This document shows positions 28,878-39,191 of a stretch of DNA of 64,000 nt, piece by piece. The translations under genes were made by a program, and so were the position numbers. The DNA is from Actinomycetota bacterium (GTDB taxonomy: Bacteria; Actinomycetota; Actinomycetes; Nanopelagicales; Nanopelagicaceae): positions 1 to 64,000 of the forward strand of contig WLPT01000005.1 in assembly GCA_009698675.1 (NCBI GenBank), written 5' to 3'. Every line of letters starts with the position of its first letter. Position 1 is the first letter of the stretch. The notes under the pieces were generated by a model. That model had not been told where the DNA came from, searched no databases, and worked only from the letters and a program-made list of their open reading frames with translations.

Positions 28878-29317
28878 GCGCTCCCCGTCGATCCAAATCC
28901 ACCGCTGTTACGGCCAGAGCCTGGTAGCTCTGAAACTTCAACAAACTGAGCATGCTCAACCCGCTGGATTACTAGTTGAGCAATTCGATCGCCTTTTTTA
29001 AATGAGGCTGTGGAGCTTTGATCATGATTGATAAGAATGCAGGCGATCTCTCCGCGATAACCGGCATCGATAGTGCCCGGCGTATTTACAAGAGTAACGC
29101 CGTCTTTGATAGCCAGACCCGAGCGCGGGTGCACTAGCGCTACATATCCATTCGGTAAGGCGATTTTGATGCCAGTTGGAATTAACTTTCGCTCCCCCGG
29201 CGCCAAAGTGAAATCGATTCGCGTTCTTAAATCTGCACCAGCATCTCCACCTTGGGCATAGGCCGGTAGCGGCAACGATGGATCAAGGACAGTGATTAGT
29301 ACGTCTACATGTGCCAT
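28874..29317 (-). CDS. dut: dUTP diphosphatase
   Basis: GGDAGADLRTRIDFTL, PRSGLAIKDGVTLVNTPGTIDAGYRGEI, GSGRNSGGFGSTG. Confidence 0.96.
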   Translation of the reverse strand: MAHVDVLITVLDPSLPLPAYAQGGDAGADLRTRIDFTLAPGERKLIPTGIKIALPNGYVALVHPRSGLAIKDGVTLVNTPGTIDAGYRGEIACILINHDQSSTASFKKGDRIAQLVIQRVEHAQFVEVSELPGSGRNSGGFGSTGSA

Positions 29318-29321
29318 CGGA

Positions 29322-29906
29322 TTATGGATTAATCTCGAAATCGGGATCTACAAATGCCAATAGCTCAGGGTTCTTAGAGATGTGATCTAAATACTCTTTC
29401 GGTGCGTTATTGAGGAAGTGCTCCATAGGCACAATTACATAGAGCGCAGCGGCGCGAACAACCACTGGACCATCAGGTGTATTAAGACGGCCTTCAGCAC
29501 TTGAATAGACTTTTCGATTTACTTGTCCGGTTATCCGTGCGCTGATGTGAAGAGTTGAACCCATAGGTACAGGCTTCAAAAAATCTGTTTCAAGTCGCGC
29601 AGTGACGGCAGGGGCGCGTAGTAACCACATGAGTTTCCCAAGTGCCTCGTCAAAGGCCAGCGACAAAAGACCACCGTGTGCAAGACCTGGCGCACCTTGA
29701 TGATTTTCAGTAACCGTGAACTGCGCCGTTATATCTGCGCCAGCTCCGACATATGCAACAAGGTGAAGCCCAGTTGGATGAAGCTCTCCACACCCAAAGC
29801 AGTGACCGAAGTGCGATGGGATCTTAGAGCCGATCGGTGGTGCCTTAGGGTGGCGCTCTGGAATCACAGCTCCGACCGGCGGAGTGGTACTGGCGATGCG
29901 ACTCAT
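29322..29906 (-). CDS. PaaI-type hotdog thioesterase
   Basis: HCFGCGELHPTGLHL, HQGAPGLAHGGLLSLAFDEALG. Confidence 0.85.
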   Translation of the reverse strand: MSRIASTTPPVGAVIPERHPKAPPIGSKIPSHFGHCFGCGELHPTGLHLVAYVGAGADITAQFTVTENHQGAPGLAHGGLLSLAFDEALGKLMWLLRAPAVTARLETDFLKPVPMGSTLHISARITGQVNRKVYSSAEGRLNTPDGPVVVRAAALYVIVPMEHFLNNAPKEYLDHISKNPELLAFVDPDFEINP

Positions 29907-29912
29907 GGGTTA

Positions 29913-29918
29913 ACTCTA
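29913..29918 (-). promoter_or_regulatory. leaderless -10: TAGAGT-TAACCC-ATG (thioesterase)
   Basis: TAnnnT 6 nt before ATG 29906. Confidence 0.65.
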
Positions 29919-29923
29919 TCCGA

Positions 29924-29929
29924 TACCGT
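29924..29929 (+). promoter_or_regulatory. leaderless -10: TACCGT-AACGCCT-ATG (DUF3093)
   Basis: TAnnnT 7 nt before ATG 29937. Confidence 0.65.
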
Positions 29930-29936
29930 AACGCCT

Positions 29937-30371
29937 ATGCGATATCGCGAAGTAATACGAATGCCGTTCTGGTTACTGGCCCTTATTTACATCTTTTTAC
30001 TCTCATTAGTTCTATCCATCTGGGCCGCCCTCGGTGATTCTGCTGCATTGGCAAGCTTGATTCTCACAACGACGCTCTTGATTTTACTTGCTTTTAAGAG
30101 CGCACTCGTAATTGAATTAGATGAGAATGAGCTTCGAGTTGGCCGTGCACACATAGAGATTAAATTTATAGGCGCTGCAGAGCCGCTGACAAAACTTCAA
30201 GTTCAAAAACTGCGCACCCGCGATGCCGACCCAGCTGCATTTCTAGGCATTCGTTTTTGGTCATCAACTGGAGTGCGCGTAAAAATTAACGATGCCAGGG
30301 ATACGACACCTTACTGGTTGATAACAAGTAATCAGGGTGATGCGTTGGCGAAAGCTTTAAATTCGAACTAG
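29937..30371 (+). CDS. DUF3093 domain-containing protein
   Basis: MRYREVIRMPFWLLALIYIFLLSL... two TM then a C-terminal domain; ATG 29937 inside the 29676 ORF. Confidence 0.8.
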   Translation: MRYREVIRMPFWLLALIYIFLLSLVLSIWAALGDSAALASLILTTTLLILLAFKSALVIELDENELRVGRAHIEIKFIGAAEPLTKLQVQKLRTRDADPAAFLGIRFWSSTGVRVKINDARDTTPYWLITSNQGDALAKALNSN

Positions 30372-30664
30372 TTGCACTCTTTGCAGACTGCCTTAGCGCC
30401 CTCGCCTTTAGCTAATTGCGTTATGTGATGAACCAAGAAACAGCGAGAGCATGTGAACTCATCCTCTTGCTTTGGGACAACGCGTACGGCGAGTTGTTCA
30501 CCAGATAAATCAGCACCAGGTAGCTCTAAAGTTTCAGCCGCCTCCGCCTCATCAACATCGATCTGACCGGATTGAGCATCGACACGCTTTGCCTTTAACT
30601 CTTCTAACGACTCTTCGTGTAGCTCTTCATCAGTCTTTCTGGGTGTGTCGTAATCTGTTGCCAC
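30368..30664 (-). CDS. DUF4193 domain-containing protein
   Basis: MATDYDTPRKTDEE...DEFTCSRCFLVHHITQLAKGEGAKAVCKECN (two CxxC); GTG 30664 preceded by GAGGTGA. Confidence 0.85.
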   Translation of the reverse strand: MATDYDTPRKTDEELHEESLEELKAKRVDAQSGQIDVDEAEAAETLELPGADLSGEQLAVRVVPKQEDEFTCSRCFLVHHITQLAKGEGAKAVCKECN

Positions 30665-30763
30665 TGCTCTCACCTCGATTCTTGTGCTCGTTCGTACTTG
30701 CCTGCGGGCGCATCATTACCTAAAACAAGGCCACTGGTTGATATAACCCTCGGCGTGTCGGAG

Positions 30764-32224
30764 TTATTCCCCACTCATCTGGGCGATGTCTATCGCCTGC
30801 GCTAGGCCTGCGTCAACTCGAGCGTGAATCGCAGTTCCATTTTCTACATACTCCTCGGAAAATATCTCGCCATGCTCGTGGATAGCGTGAATCAAGTCAC
30901 CCCGGCTATAGGGGACTACCACTCTAATCTCAACGCTCGGACGTGGAAGCGAACTTTCAATCGCATGAACAAGTGCCTCTACTCCAAAGCCAGTTCGGAC
31001 AGAAAATGCAAAACTATTGGGCTCTTTCCTTAAAATCTCCATCACGGTTTCCGGATCTGCAATATCTACTTTATTGATTGCAATTATCTCCGCAATTGTT
31101 CCGCCGCCAATCTCTTCAATTACCTGGCGCACTGCTCGAATCTGTTCAAATGGATCGCTATGTGATCCATCGACGACATGGACAATAACATCGGCGCCAG
31201 CTACCTCTTCAAGGGTAGATTTAAAGGCATCGATTAACTGGTGCGGAAGGTGGCGCACAAAGCCAACTGTGTCGGTCAACGTATATACACGACCATCGCT
31301 TGTCTGTGATTTTCGAACTGTTGGATCAAGTGTTGCAAATAATGCATTTTCAACTAATACACCTGCATCGGTTAATCGATTGAGTAAAGAGGATTTGCCC
31401 GCATTCGTGTAACCCGCGATTGCAACCGATGGGATATTAAATCGTTTGCGCTCTTGTCGTTTTGTATCACGCGAAACCTTCATCTGCGCTATCTCACCGC
31501 GCAGCTTTGCCATTTTGTCGCGAATTCGGCGGCGATCGGTTTCGATTTTTGTCTCACCCGGGCCACGCCCACCGATTCCAGCACCTCCTGCCGCGCGTCC
31601 ACCAACTTGCCGTGAGAGTGAATCTCCCCAGCCACGAAGCCTGGGAAGTAGATATGCAATTTGGGCGAGCTCGACCTGAGCCTTGCCCTCTTTGCTTTTA
31701 GCATGTTGTGCGAAGATATCTAAAATTAATGCAGTTCGATCAACAACTTTAACTTTTACTTTCTCTTCTAATTGGCGTAACTGGGAAGGTGAAAGTTCGC
31801 CATCACAAATCACCGTATCGGCACCGGTTGCAATTACAACTTGGCGAAGCTCTTCCACTTTTCCAGAGCCGATATAAGTTGCAGGATCTGGTTTATCGCG
31901 CCGTTGAATCAAACCCTCCAAGACCTCAGAGCCGGCAGTTTCGGCCAGAGCTTTGAGTTCGGCCAAAGAGTTTTCAGCCATCGTAGAAGTTCCTTCAGTC
32001 CACACTCCCACTAGAACTACGCGTTCGAGTTGGAGCTGTCGATACTCGGCCTCTGAGATATCTTGAAGTTCAGTGGAGAAGCCTTTAACGCGGCGAAGGG
32101 CATGTCGCTCAGATAGCTCCAGAGTTGGATCTACTAACTCATCGCCGGAGTCGTACTCTGCGGCAACGCGCGCACTCTCGCGCATTAACGCTTCGAACTC
32201 ATCGCCTACCTCTTTATTAGGCAA
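30764..32224 (-). CDS. hflX: GTPase HflX
   Basis: GGRGPGETKIETDRRRIRDK, AGYTNAGKSSLLNRL, DTVGFVRHLPHQL, NKVD. Confidence 0.96.
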   Translation of the reverse strand: MPNKEVGDEFEALMRESARVAAEYDSGDELVDPTLELSERHALRRVKGFSTELQDISEAEYRQLQLERVVLVGVWTEGTSTMAENSLAELKALAETAGSEVLEGLIQRRDKPDPATYIGSGKVEELRQVVIATGADTVICDGELSPSQLRQLEEKVKVKVVDRTALILDIFAQHAKSKEGKAQVELAQIAYLLPRLRGWGDSLSRQVGGRAAGGAGIGGRGPGETKIETDRRRIRDKMAKLRGEIAQMKVSRDTKRQERKRFNIPSVAIAGYTNAGKSSLLNRLTDAGVLVENALFATLDPTVRKSQTSDGRVYTLTDTVGFVRHLPHQLIDAFKSTLEEVAGADVIVHVVDGSHSDPFEQIRAVRQVIEEIGGGTIAEIIAINKVDIADPETVMEILRKEPNSFAFSVRTGFGVEALVHAIESSLPRPSVEIRVVVPYSRGDLIHAIHEHGEIFSEEYVENGTAIHARVDAGLAQAIDIAQMSGE

Positions 32225-33014
32225 GTAGAAACTCCGAAATATCTACATCCTTTATCAATACGGCTGGACCAATCAAAGTGGCGTTGGAGTGGCCATCGAT
32301 TGAAACCTCAAGCCGGCCACCAGGTGGATTGATAACCCATGTTGAAGGCAAACGATCCTTTGAGTGCAACACTGCCGCTAAAGCAACGGCGCATGTTCCT
32401 GTCCCGCATGAGCGAGTTTCACCACTACCCCGCTCATATACACGCATAGAAAGTTCATGATCACCTGTAATCTGAACAAATTCAACATTTACGCCTTCAG
32501 GATAGGAATCACGTGGGCGAACTATAGGTGGCTCATTCATAGGCCCGACATCTTGTATATCCTCAACAAAGACAACTGCGTGAGGGTTTCCAACGCTGAT
32601 GTTGTAGCCATTCCAAATATGTCCATTCGTAGAGGCGGTAATCGCCTCAGCTTCATCGCTGACCTGCCCCATATTCACGGAGATATCTCCGACCATAGGC
32701 ACGCGCAGATGTTTGATTCCATCTCGAGTATTGATGGCAAAGATTCCCTCAGGCATATGTCCACGTTCAACCAGATAACGAGCCATCACGCGAATTCCAT
32801 TTCCGCACATCTCGGCTAAAGAGCCATCGGCATTTCGATAATCCATGAACCATTTTTCATCACGCTTGATTATGCGAATTAAACCATCGGCGCCGATTCC
32901 AGATTTACGATCACAAATCGCCGCCGTTTGAGCAGTTGTTATCGAATGTTCATCACTTGGATCAAATACAAGGACAAAGTCATTTTCTGTGCCGTGGCCG
33001 TATGTTGCAATCAT
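32217..33014 (-). CDS. dapF: diaminopimelate epimerase
   Basis: RNADGSLAEMCGNGIRVMARY and GSGETRSCGTGTCAVA. Confidence 0.96.
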   Translation of the reverse strand: MIATYGHGTENDFVLVFDPSDEHSITTAQTAAICDRKSGIGADGLIRIIKRDEKWFMDYRNADGSLAEMCGNGIRVMARYLVERGHMPEGIFAINTRDGIKHLRVPMVGDISVNMGQVSDEAEAITASTNGHIWNGYNISVGNPHAVVFVEDIQDVGPMNEPPIVRPRDSYPEGVNVEFVQITGDHELSMRVYERGSGETRSCGTGTCAVALAAVLHSKDRLPSTWVINPPGGRLEVSIDGHSNATLIGPAVLIKDVDISEFLLA

Positions 33015-33925
33015 TGAAATGAGTCTAACTTCTCTAAATGTGCAACAACACTCTCCAGGCGTGGTTGAATCGGTGAAATCCAGGTGATTCGTGCATCACG
33101 TGAGAACCAGGTCTCTTGGCGACGGGCATACTGCCGGGTTGCTCGCTTCGTATCTTCGCGAGCCTGCTCTTGACTCATTAAACCTTTTCGAAATGCGATT
33201 ATCTGCGAGTAGCCCAGCGCTAATTGAGCTGTGCGAGCCTGGGTAATTCCAGCTGCAATTAAAGAATCAACCTCATCTACAAAGCCCCGTTCCCACATGC
33301 GATCCACACGGGCGCTAATTCGCTCATCCAAAGTTTCACGCTCCATTACTAAACCAAACTGCTGGGCATCTGGGTATCTGATACTTGCTTGGCGTGGAAG
33401 ATTTGCCGTAAATGGCTTGCCCGTAATCTCAATAACCTCCAGCGCACGAATCACTCGGCGTGCATTTGCTCGGTCGATAGCAATGGCAGCGGCTGGATCT
33501 AACTTTTCTAGGCGCTGGAAAAGTGCGTTTAAACCCAGCCTCTCCAACTCTGCCTCTAACTTCTCTCGTACAACGGGATCGGTATCGGGAAAGTTGAGCT
33601 CATCCAAAATAGATTTGATGTAAAGACCGGTGCCACCAACTATCACCGCGCACTTGCCGCGAGATTGGATCTCTTCAACTGCAATGCGCGCTAAATTTTG
33701 ATACCAGGCAACGGTAGAGTCTTGATTAACATCTAGAACATCCAATAAATGATGGCGCACTCCCTCTCGCTCATCCACACTTAACTTCGCAGTTCCAATA
33801 TCCATCCCCCGATAAATCTGCATGGAATCTGCGTTGATTATCTCTCCATCAAATCGCTGGGCAACGGCAATAGCTAAATCACTCTTACCTGTGGCTGTAG
33901 CTCCACATATAACAATTACACTCAT
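33011..33925 (-). CDS. miaA: tRNA dimethylallyltransferase
   Basis: [33 protein letters not shown]. Confidence 0.96.
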   Translation of the reverse strand: MSVIVICGATATGKSDLAIAVAQRFDGEIINADSMQIYRGMDIGTAKLSVDEREGVRHHLLDVLDVNQDSTVAWYQNLARIAVEEIQSRGKCAVIVGGTGLYIKSILDELNFPDTDPVVREKLEAELERLGLNALFQRLEKLDPAAAIAIDRANARRVIRALEVIEITGKPFTANLPRQASIRYPDAQQFGLVMERETLDERISARVDRMWERGFVDEVDSLIAAGITQARTAQLALGYSQIIAFRKGLMSQEQAREDTKRATRQYARRQETWFSRDARITWISPIQPRLESVVAHLEKLDSFQ

Positions 33926-35343
33926 GCAAGAATCGTCGGCATTCCGAGCATCGTGGCGGTTTTAGCACGCTCTTGAGTTCGTGCTTGGTGGGCATCTGCA
34001 CCGCGTGTTGCGCGTACGGCACCGGGAGCTCCAATCAAATAATGCGCCGAAGCATCGGTTATCTCCACGCAAACTTCATCTCCGGGGCGAGCAGCGGCGC
34101 TATTATCAAAGTGCACTAGGCGAAAATCTTCACTTCGTCCAGTTAGGCGCTCTTGTGCGATATCTCGCCGTCCCTCGAAATCTCCGACTAGGACTTTAAA
34201 GCTCTTACCAATCGCCTCTTGATTTACAGATAATGAAATCTGCTGCTGATGATTATGCAGGCGGGTATAGCGCTCACCAACAACTTCACTTGGTACCTGA
34301 TTGGGCATCGTTGCAGCCGGTGTTCCAGGACGAATGGAGTATTGATATGTGTAGGCTGCGGCAAATCGCCCTTGGGTGCATATATCTAATGTGTCTTGAA
34401 AATCGCTCTCGCTCTCGCCGGGGAAGCCAACGATAATATCTGTAGTGATAGATGCATCTGGAATTGCGCTTCGAACGCGATCTAGAATTCCTAGGAATCT
34501 ATCGGTGCGATATGAGCGGCGCATACTCTGCAAGATGGAGTTTGAACCAGACTGCAATGGCATATGTAGATGTGGCATTACGTTAGGAGTCTGCGCCATG
34601 GCATCTATTACATCGTCGGTAAAATCACGTGGATGCGGTGACATAAAGCGCACTCGCTCTAGACCATCGACTTTTCCGCATTCACGGAGAAGATTTGCAA
34701 ATGCGTAACGATCACCGAAATCAACTCCGTAGGCATTCACATTTTGACCCAACAGTGTTATCTCGATGACGCCTTGATCAACTAAGGCCCGAACTTCGGC
34801 GAGAATATCTGCAGCTCTACGGTCTTTTTCGATTCCACGTAGGGTTGGAACGATACAAAAAGTGCAGGTGTTGTTGCATCCAACTGATACCGACACCCAC
34901 GAAGAGAAGGCCGATAATCGCCGTGCCGGCAGGGTAGATGGAAAGTGCTCGAGGGATTCGAGGATCTCAACTTGTGACTCTTCTTCAATACGTGCCCGCT
35001 CTAGCAAGATCGGCAACGAGCCAACGTTGTGAGTACCAAAGACAACATCAACATAAGGAGCTTTTTTTAGAATTGTGGCTTGATCTTTCTGTGCAAGACA
35101 TCCCCCGACGGCGATCTGCATCGATGGATTGAGTTTTTTAATTGGAGCTAGAAATGAGAGGTTCCCATAGAGCTTATTGTCAGCGTTCTCCCGCACAGCA
35201 CACGTGTTAAAAACTACGATGTCAGCCTGTTCGCCTTCAGCAACTGGGAGGTATCCAGCCTCATCTAACAATCCAGCGATGCGCTCTGAGTCATGAACAT
35301 TCATCTGACAGCCATAAGTTTCAACTGTATAGGTGCGGTTCAT
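33922..35343 (-). CDS. miaB: tRNA-2-methylthio-N6-dimethylallyladenosine synthase
   Basis: [45 protein letters not shown]. Confidence 0.96.
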   Translation of the reverse strand: MNRTYTVETYGCQMNVHDSERIAGLLDEAGYLPVAEGEQADIVVFNTCAVRENADNKLYGNLSFLAPIKKLNPSMQIAVGGCLAQKDQATILKKAPYVDVVFGTHNVGSLPILLERARIEEESQVEILESLEHFPSTLPARRLSAFSSWVSVSVGCNNTCTFCIVPTLRGIEKDRRAADILAEVRALVDQGVIEITLLGQNVNAYGVDFGDRYAFANLLRECGKVDGLERVRFMSPHPRDFTDDVIDAMAQTPNVMPHLHMPLQSGSNSILQSMRRSYRTDRFLGILDRVRSAIPDASITTDIIVGFPGESESDFQDTLDICTQGRFAAAYTYQYSIRPGTPAATMPNQVPSEVVGERYTRLHNHQQQISLSVNQEAIGKSFKVLVGDFEGRRDIAQERLTGRSEDFRLVHFDNSAAARPGDEVCVEITDASAHYLIGAPGAVRATRGADAHQARTQERAKTATMLGMPTILA

Positions 35344-35349
35344 GGGCCT

Positions 35350-35355
35350 ATCGTA
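35350..35355 (-). promoter_or_regulatory. leaderless -10: TACGAT-AGGCCC-ATG (miaB operon)
   Basis: TAnnnT 6 nt before ATG 35343. Confidence 0.65.
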
Positions 35356-35364
35356 GAGCCTTAA

Positions 35365-36105
35365 TTAGAGGTCGATAACTTCAATCTCAAAGGTTGAACG
35401 GTTAACAACTGCGCAGTGATGATTATCTAGGCTCTTCCAGCCCGGTTGGTTCCATCCACTTGAGGCAAAGAGGACGCCAGCGGGTCCAGGCAAGTATTTA
35501 ATCTCATAATAATCATCGGGGGCCCAGTCAGGCTTCTTCGCACTATTGTGCTCGCTCACAGTGACGAAGAAATCGCGGTTCATGAGCATGCAGTTTAAGC
35601 TCGTTGTTTGGCCATGTTCTTTAATTATTTTTAGTGCGCTTTTCACCCCGCTGGCTAGACCAACTTTTTCAATCTCGGTCATCAGTAAATAGAAATAGTG
35701 TTCGCTATCGGTATCGCCAATTATGAGGGGAAGAAATTTTGGATCAATAAATGGGGCGATCGCATCGGGAGGGAAAATCGAACCATTGTGAATAAATGAA
35801 TACTCACCATACATAAATGGATGAGTATTGTTTTCACTTATGGCTAACCCCTTGGTTGCCCACCGCAGATGCAACAGCGCGCCATCGGCAACATTATCGG
35901 CAACAGTAGAATCAAAGGTAGCGCTCTGCGCTGCGGCTTCAACCTTCTTTTCTACAACAAGATGACTTCCGCTCTGATCCACGGTCGAAAGCCCCCAGCC
36001 ATCGCAATGTTGAGAGGAAAGTGCGACAAACTCTGAAAATTCATCTCCTACTAGCGCTGGAAAAGAGGTTTTAATTGGCGACACGTAGCCCATTAATCGG
36101 CACAT
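35365..36105 (-). CDS. class II glutamine amidotransferase
   Basis: MCRLMGYVSP with catalytic Cys2 (start 36105), HLRWATKG, NNTHPF, FIHNGSI. Confidence 0.88.
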   Translation of the reverse strand: MCRLMGYVSPIKTSFPALVGDEFSEFVALSSQHCDGWGLSTVDQSGSHLVVEKKVEAAAQSATFDSTVADNVADGALLHLRWATKGLAISENNTHPFMYGEYSFIHNGSIFPPDAIAPFIDPKFLPLIIGDTDSEHYFYLLMTEIEKVGLASGVKSALKIIKEHGQTTSLNCMLMNRDFFVTVSEHNSAKKPDWAPDDYYEIKYLPGPAGVLFASSGWNQPGWKSLDNHHCAVVNRSTFEIEVIDL

Positions 36106-36185
36106 AATTGCGTAAACCCCTTCCATTTAAGTCACACTATGAGGTAGAAATGCTACACCCGAAGAGTCTCAAGGAGGAGAACATC

Positions 36186-37733
36186 TTGGCAATTACAAAT
36201 GATGACGAAAAAAGATTAGCTGAACTCGGTTACAAACAGGAGTTAAGTCGCAGCTGGTCTGGTTTTTCTAACTTTGCAATCTCATTTTCAATCATCTCGA
36301 TCCTGGCTGGTTGCTTCACAACATTTGCCCAGGCATGGAACAACGGTGGTCCCGTAGCGATCTCAATCGGTTGGCCAATAATCTCATTACTTATTCTCAT
36401 TATTGGTTTTTGTATGTCAGAGCTCGCCTCTGCCTATCCAACCTCTGGTGGAATCTACTGGTGGGCCTCAAAGCTCGGCGGTCCAAAGGCAGGCTTCTAC
36501 ACAGGATGGCTGAATTTAATCGGTCTCGTATCTGTTACCGCCTCAGTCGGCTATGGAGCTGCAAGCTTTCTCAATGTAATCCTTGGTGCACAGTGGCCAA
36601 GCTATGCAACTGATTTCCTCGGTGGCGATTACATTAAGCAGCAATTCTTCCTATTTATCGTGATCATCTTGGTAGTAACGCTCATCAATATTTACAGTGG
36701 GCATCTACTATCTCTCTTTAACAATATCTCAGTCTGGTGGCACGTATTTGGTGCATTAATTGTTATTGGAATCTTGTTATTTGTACCAAATGAGCACCAA
36801 ACACTCTCTTGGATGTTTACAACAAAGATTAATAGCTCTGGTTTTAGCGATAACTCATACTGGCTCTATGTTCTGCCACTTGGATTCTTGCTAACTCAGT
36901 ACACAATTACTGGTTTTGATGCATCTGCTCACCTTTCAGAAGAGACGCATGATGCTCATATCAACGCCGCTAAGGGAATCTGGAAGTCAATCTTCTACTC
37001 AGCAATCGGTGGATATATCCTCTTGATGGCCTTCCTTTTTGCCGCAACTAAGGTCGACATGATTAGCTCCTTCGATCCAGCAGTTAACCCTTTCGGTGGA
37101 GGCTCTGTAATTGCCGTTCTCTACAGCGCACTAGGTGGAGGAATCGCCTTTAAGCTAGTCATGATCATCACCACTGCAGGACAGATCTTCTGTGTTACTG
37201 CCTGCTTAACTTCATGTTCTCGCATGATGTATGCATTCTCGCGAGATGGCGCCGTTCCCGGGGGCAACCTCTGGAAGAAGGTCAACAAGCACCATGTTCC
37301 ACTTAATGCAGTGTTGGCCTCATCTCTAGGTGGAATCGTTATGACTCTGCCTGCACTTTGGAAGAGTCCAACTGGTGCTCCTACTGCTTTCTATGCAGTT
37401 GTATCGGTTTGCGTGATCTCTCTTTATCTTGCATTCCTGATTCCAATTTATCTGCGCCTGAAGGCTGGAGACTCGTTCAAGGCTGGCGCTTGGACTCTAG
37501 GATCAAAATACAAGTGGATGAACGTAGTTGCAGTCGCTGAGATTGCAATCATCTCTGTCTACTTCATCTTGCCATTCTCACCAGCTGGAACTCCAGGTAA
37601 TAAAGACTTCACCTGGACTGCAGTTAACTACGCACCATTAATTACAGGTGGTGCGTTAATTGTACTTTGGGTTTGGTGGAATATGTCGGCCAAGAAGTGG
37701 TTCACCGGCCCACGTAGCAATCTCAACTCATAA
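36186..37733 (+). CDS. APC family amino acid/amine permease
   Basis: SRSWSGFSNFAISFSIISILAGCFTTF, 12 TM; TTG 36186 preceded by AAGGAGG. Confidence 0.9.
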   Translation: MAITNDDEKRLAELGYKQELSRSWSGFSNFAISFSIISILAGCFTTFAQAWNNGGPVAISIGWPIISLLILIIGFCMSELASAYPTSGGIYWWASKLGGPKAGFYTGWLNLIGLVSVTASVGYGAASFLNVILGAQWPSYATDFLGGDYIKQQFFLFIVIILVVTLINIYSGHLLSLFNNISVWWHVFGALIVIGILLFVPNEHQTLSWMFTTKINSSGFSDNSYWLYVLPLGFLLTQYTITGFDASAHLSEETHDAHINAAKGIWKSIFYSAIGGYILLMAFLFAATKVDMISSFDPAVNPFGGGSVIAVLYSALGGGIAFKLVMIITTAGQIFCVTACLTSCSRMMYAFSRDGAVPGGNLWKKVNKHHVPLNAVLASSLGGIVMTLPALWKSPTGAPTAFYAVVSVCVISLYLAFLIPIYLRLKAGDSFKAGAWTLGSKYKWMNVVAVAEIAIISVYFILPFSPAGTPGNKDFTWTAVNYAPLITGGALIVLWVWWNMSAKKWFTGPRSNLNS

Positions 37734-37750
37734 AAGAGAACTAACACTAA

Positions 37751-37786
37751 GCAAATCCCCTGTCGCCAAAGCGGCAGGGGATTTGC
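37751..37786. terminator. strong hairpin, intrinsic-terminator-like
   Basis: GCAAATCCCCTG...CAGGGGATTTGC perfect 12-bp arms; T-tract weak. Confidence 0.7.
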
Positions 37787-37813
37787 TTTGTAGATATTCA
37801 GCGCCCAAATAGA

Positions 37814-37819
37814 TAGCAT
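37814..37819 (+). promoter_or_regulatory. leaderless -10: TAGCAT-CGCCCT-ATG (glutamine synthetase)
   Basis: TAnnnT 6 nt before ATG 37826. Confidence 0.65.
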
Positions 37820-37825
37820 CGCCCT

Positions 37826-39184
37826 ATGAAATCAATGTCGATTGAGGCTTTAAAAGCAGGAGTCGCTGACGGCTCCATAGATACTGTTGTAGTTGCCATG
37901 ACGGATATGCAGGGCCGATTAACTGGCAAGCGAATCCACGGGCAGTTCTTCTTAGATGAGGTTCTAAAGCACGGCACTGAAGGATGCAACTACCTGCTAG
38001 CCGTTGACGTTGATATGAATACCGTTGAAGGCTACGAGATGTCCTCATGGGAGCGCGGCTATAGCGACTTCGCATTAGTGCCCGATATGAGCACGCTACG
38101 TTTAATCGATTGGCAGCCGGGAGCGGTTTTAGTTTTAGCCGATGTGCAGTGGCTCGATCACACTGATGTCGTCGCCTCTCCTCGCCAGATTTTGCGCAAG
38201 CAAGTAAAGGCTTTGGCCGATGCTGGCATGGAAGCTATGTGCGGAACTGAATTGGAGTTTGTGGTTTTCAAAGATACATATGAAGAGGCTTGGAATAAGG
38301 GTTATAAAAACCTAATCCCAGTAAATCAATACAATGTGGATTACTCTATTTTAGGTGGCTCACGCATCGAGCCTCTCCTGCGCCGTATCCGCCTCTCAAT
38401 GGCAAAGGCTGGAATGACAGTTGAGTCTGTAAAGGGTGAATGTAATTTTGGCCAGCATGAAATCGCCTTCAAATACTCTGATGCGCTCTCTAACTGCGAT
38501 AACCATGTTATTTATAAGAATGGCGCCAAAGAGATCGCCTCTCAAGATGGATACGCCTTAACCTTTATGGCTAAGCCCAACGAGAAAGAGGGCAACTCCT
38601 CCCATATTCACCTTTCATTCCGTGGCCTCGATGGCTCGATGGTGATGGCCGATGAGAATGATAAAGAACAGGGCATGAGTGATATTGGTCGTCAATTCGT
38701 TGCCGGACAGATTGCACATTTGAAAGAGATGACGCTTTTATTTGCTCCTAATATCAACTCATATAAGCGTTTTGTTCCCGGATCTTTCGCACCTACTGCC
38801 ATTCTTTGGGGCCGAGATAACCGCACCTGCGCACTTCGCTTGGTTGGACATGGAGCTTCACTGCGCCTTGAGAATCGAACTGCAGGAGGCGATGTTAACC
38901 CCTACTTAGCTGTATCTGGAATTATCGCTGCAGGTCTAGATGGAATTAAGAAGAAGATGGTTCTTGAGCCAGCCTTTCAGGGAAATGCTTATGCAGAAGA
39001 CTCTGCCAGGCTGCCATCAACTATGACTGAGGCGCTAGAGCTTTGGGAAAATAGCCCTTGGATCAAAGAGGTCTTTGGCGCCGAAGTACAGGCCCACTAC
39101 GCCAACATGGCAAAGATTGAACTCTCTGCATACGGTAAAGCAATTACCGATTGGGAACTATTCCGTAACTTCGAAAGGTTTTAA
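37826..39184 (+). CDS. glutamine synthetase family protein (GlnA4/PuuA-like)
   Basis: CGTELEFVVF, GQHEIAFKYSDAL, NSSHIHLSF, NRTAGGDVNPYLAVSG. Confidence 0.92.
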   Translation: MKSMSIEALKAGVADGSIDTVVVAMTDMQGRLTGKRIHGQFFLDEVLKHGTEGCNYLLAVDVDMNTVEGYEMSSWERGYSDFALVPDMSTLRLIDWQPGAVLVLADVQWLDHTDVVASPRQILRKQVKALADAGMEAMCGTELEFVVFKDTYEEAWNKGYKNLIPVNQYNVDYSILGGSRIEPLLRRIRLSMAKAGMTVESVKGECNFGQHEIAFKYSDALSNCDNHVIYKNGAKEIASQDGYALTFMAKPNEKEGNSSHIHLSFRGLDGSMVMADENDKEQGMSDIGRQFVAGQIAHLKEMTLLFAPNINSYKRFVPGSFAPTAILWGRDNRTCALRLVGHGASLRLENRTAGGDVNPYLAVSGIIAAGLDGIKKKMVLEPAFQGNAYAEDSARLPSTMTEALELWENSPWIKEVFGAEVQAHYANMAKIELSAYGKAITDWELFRNFERF

Positions 39185-39191
39185 ATCAATC

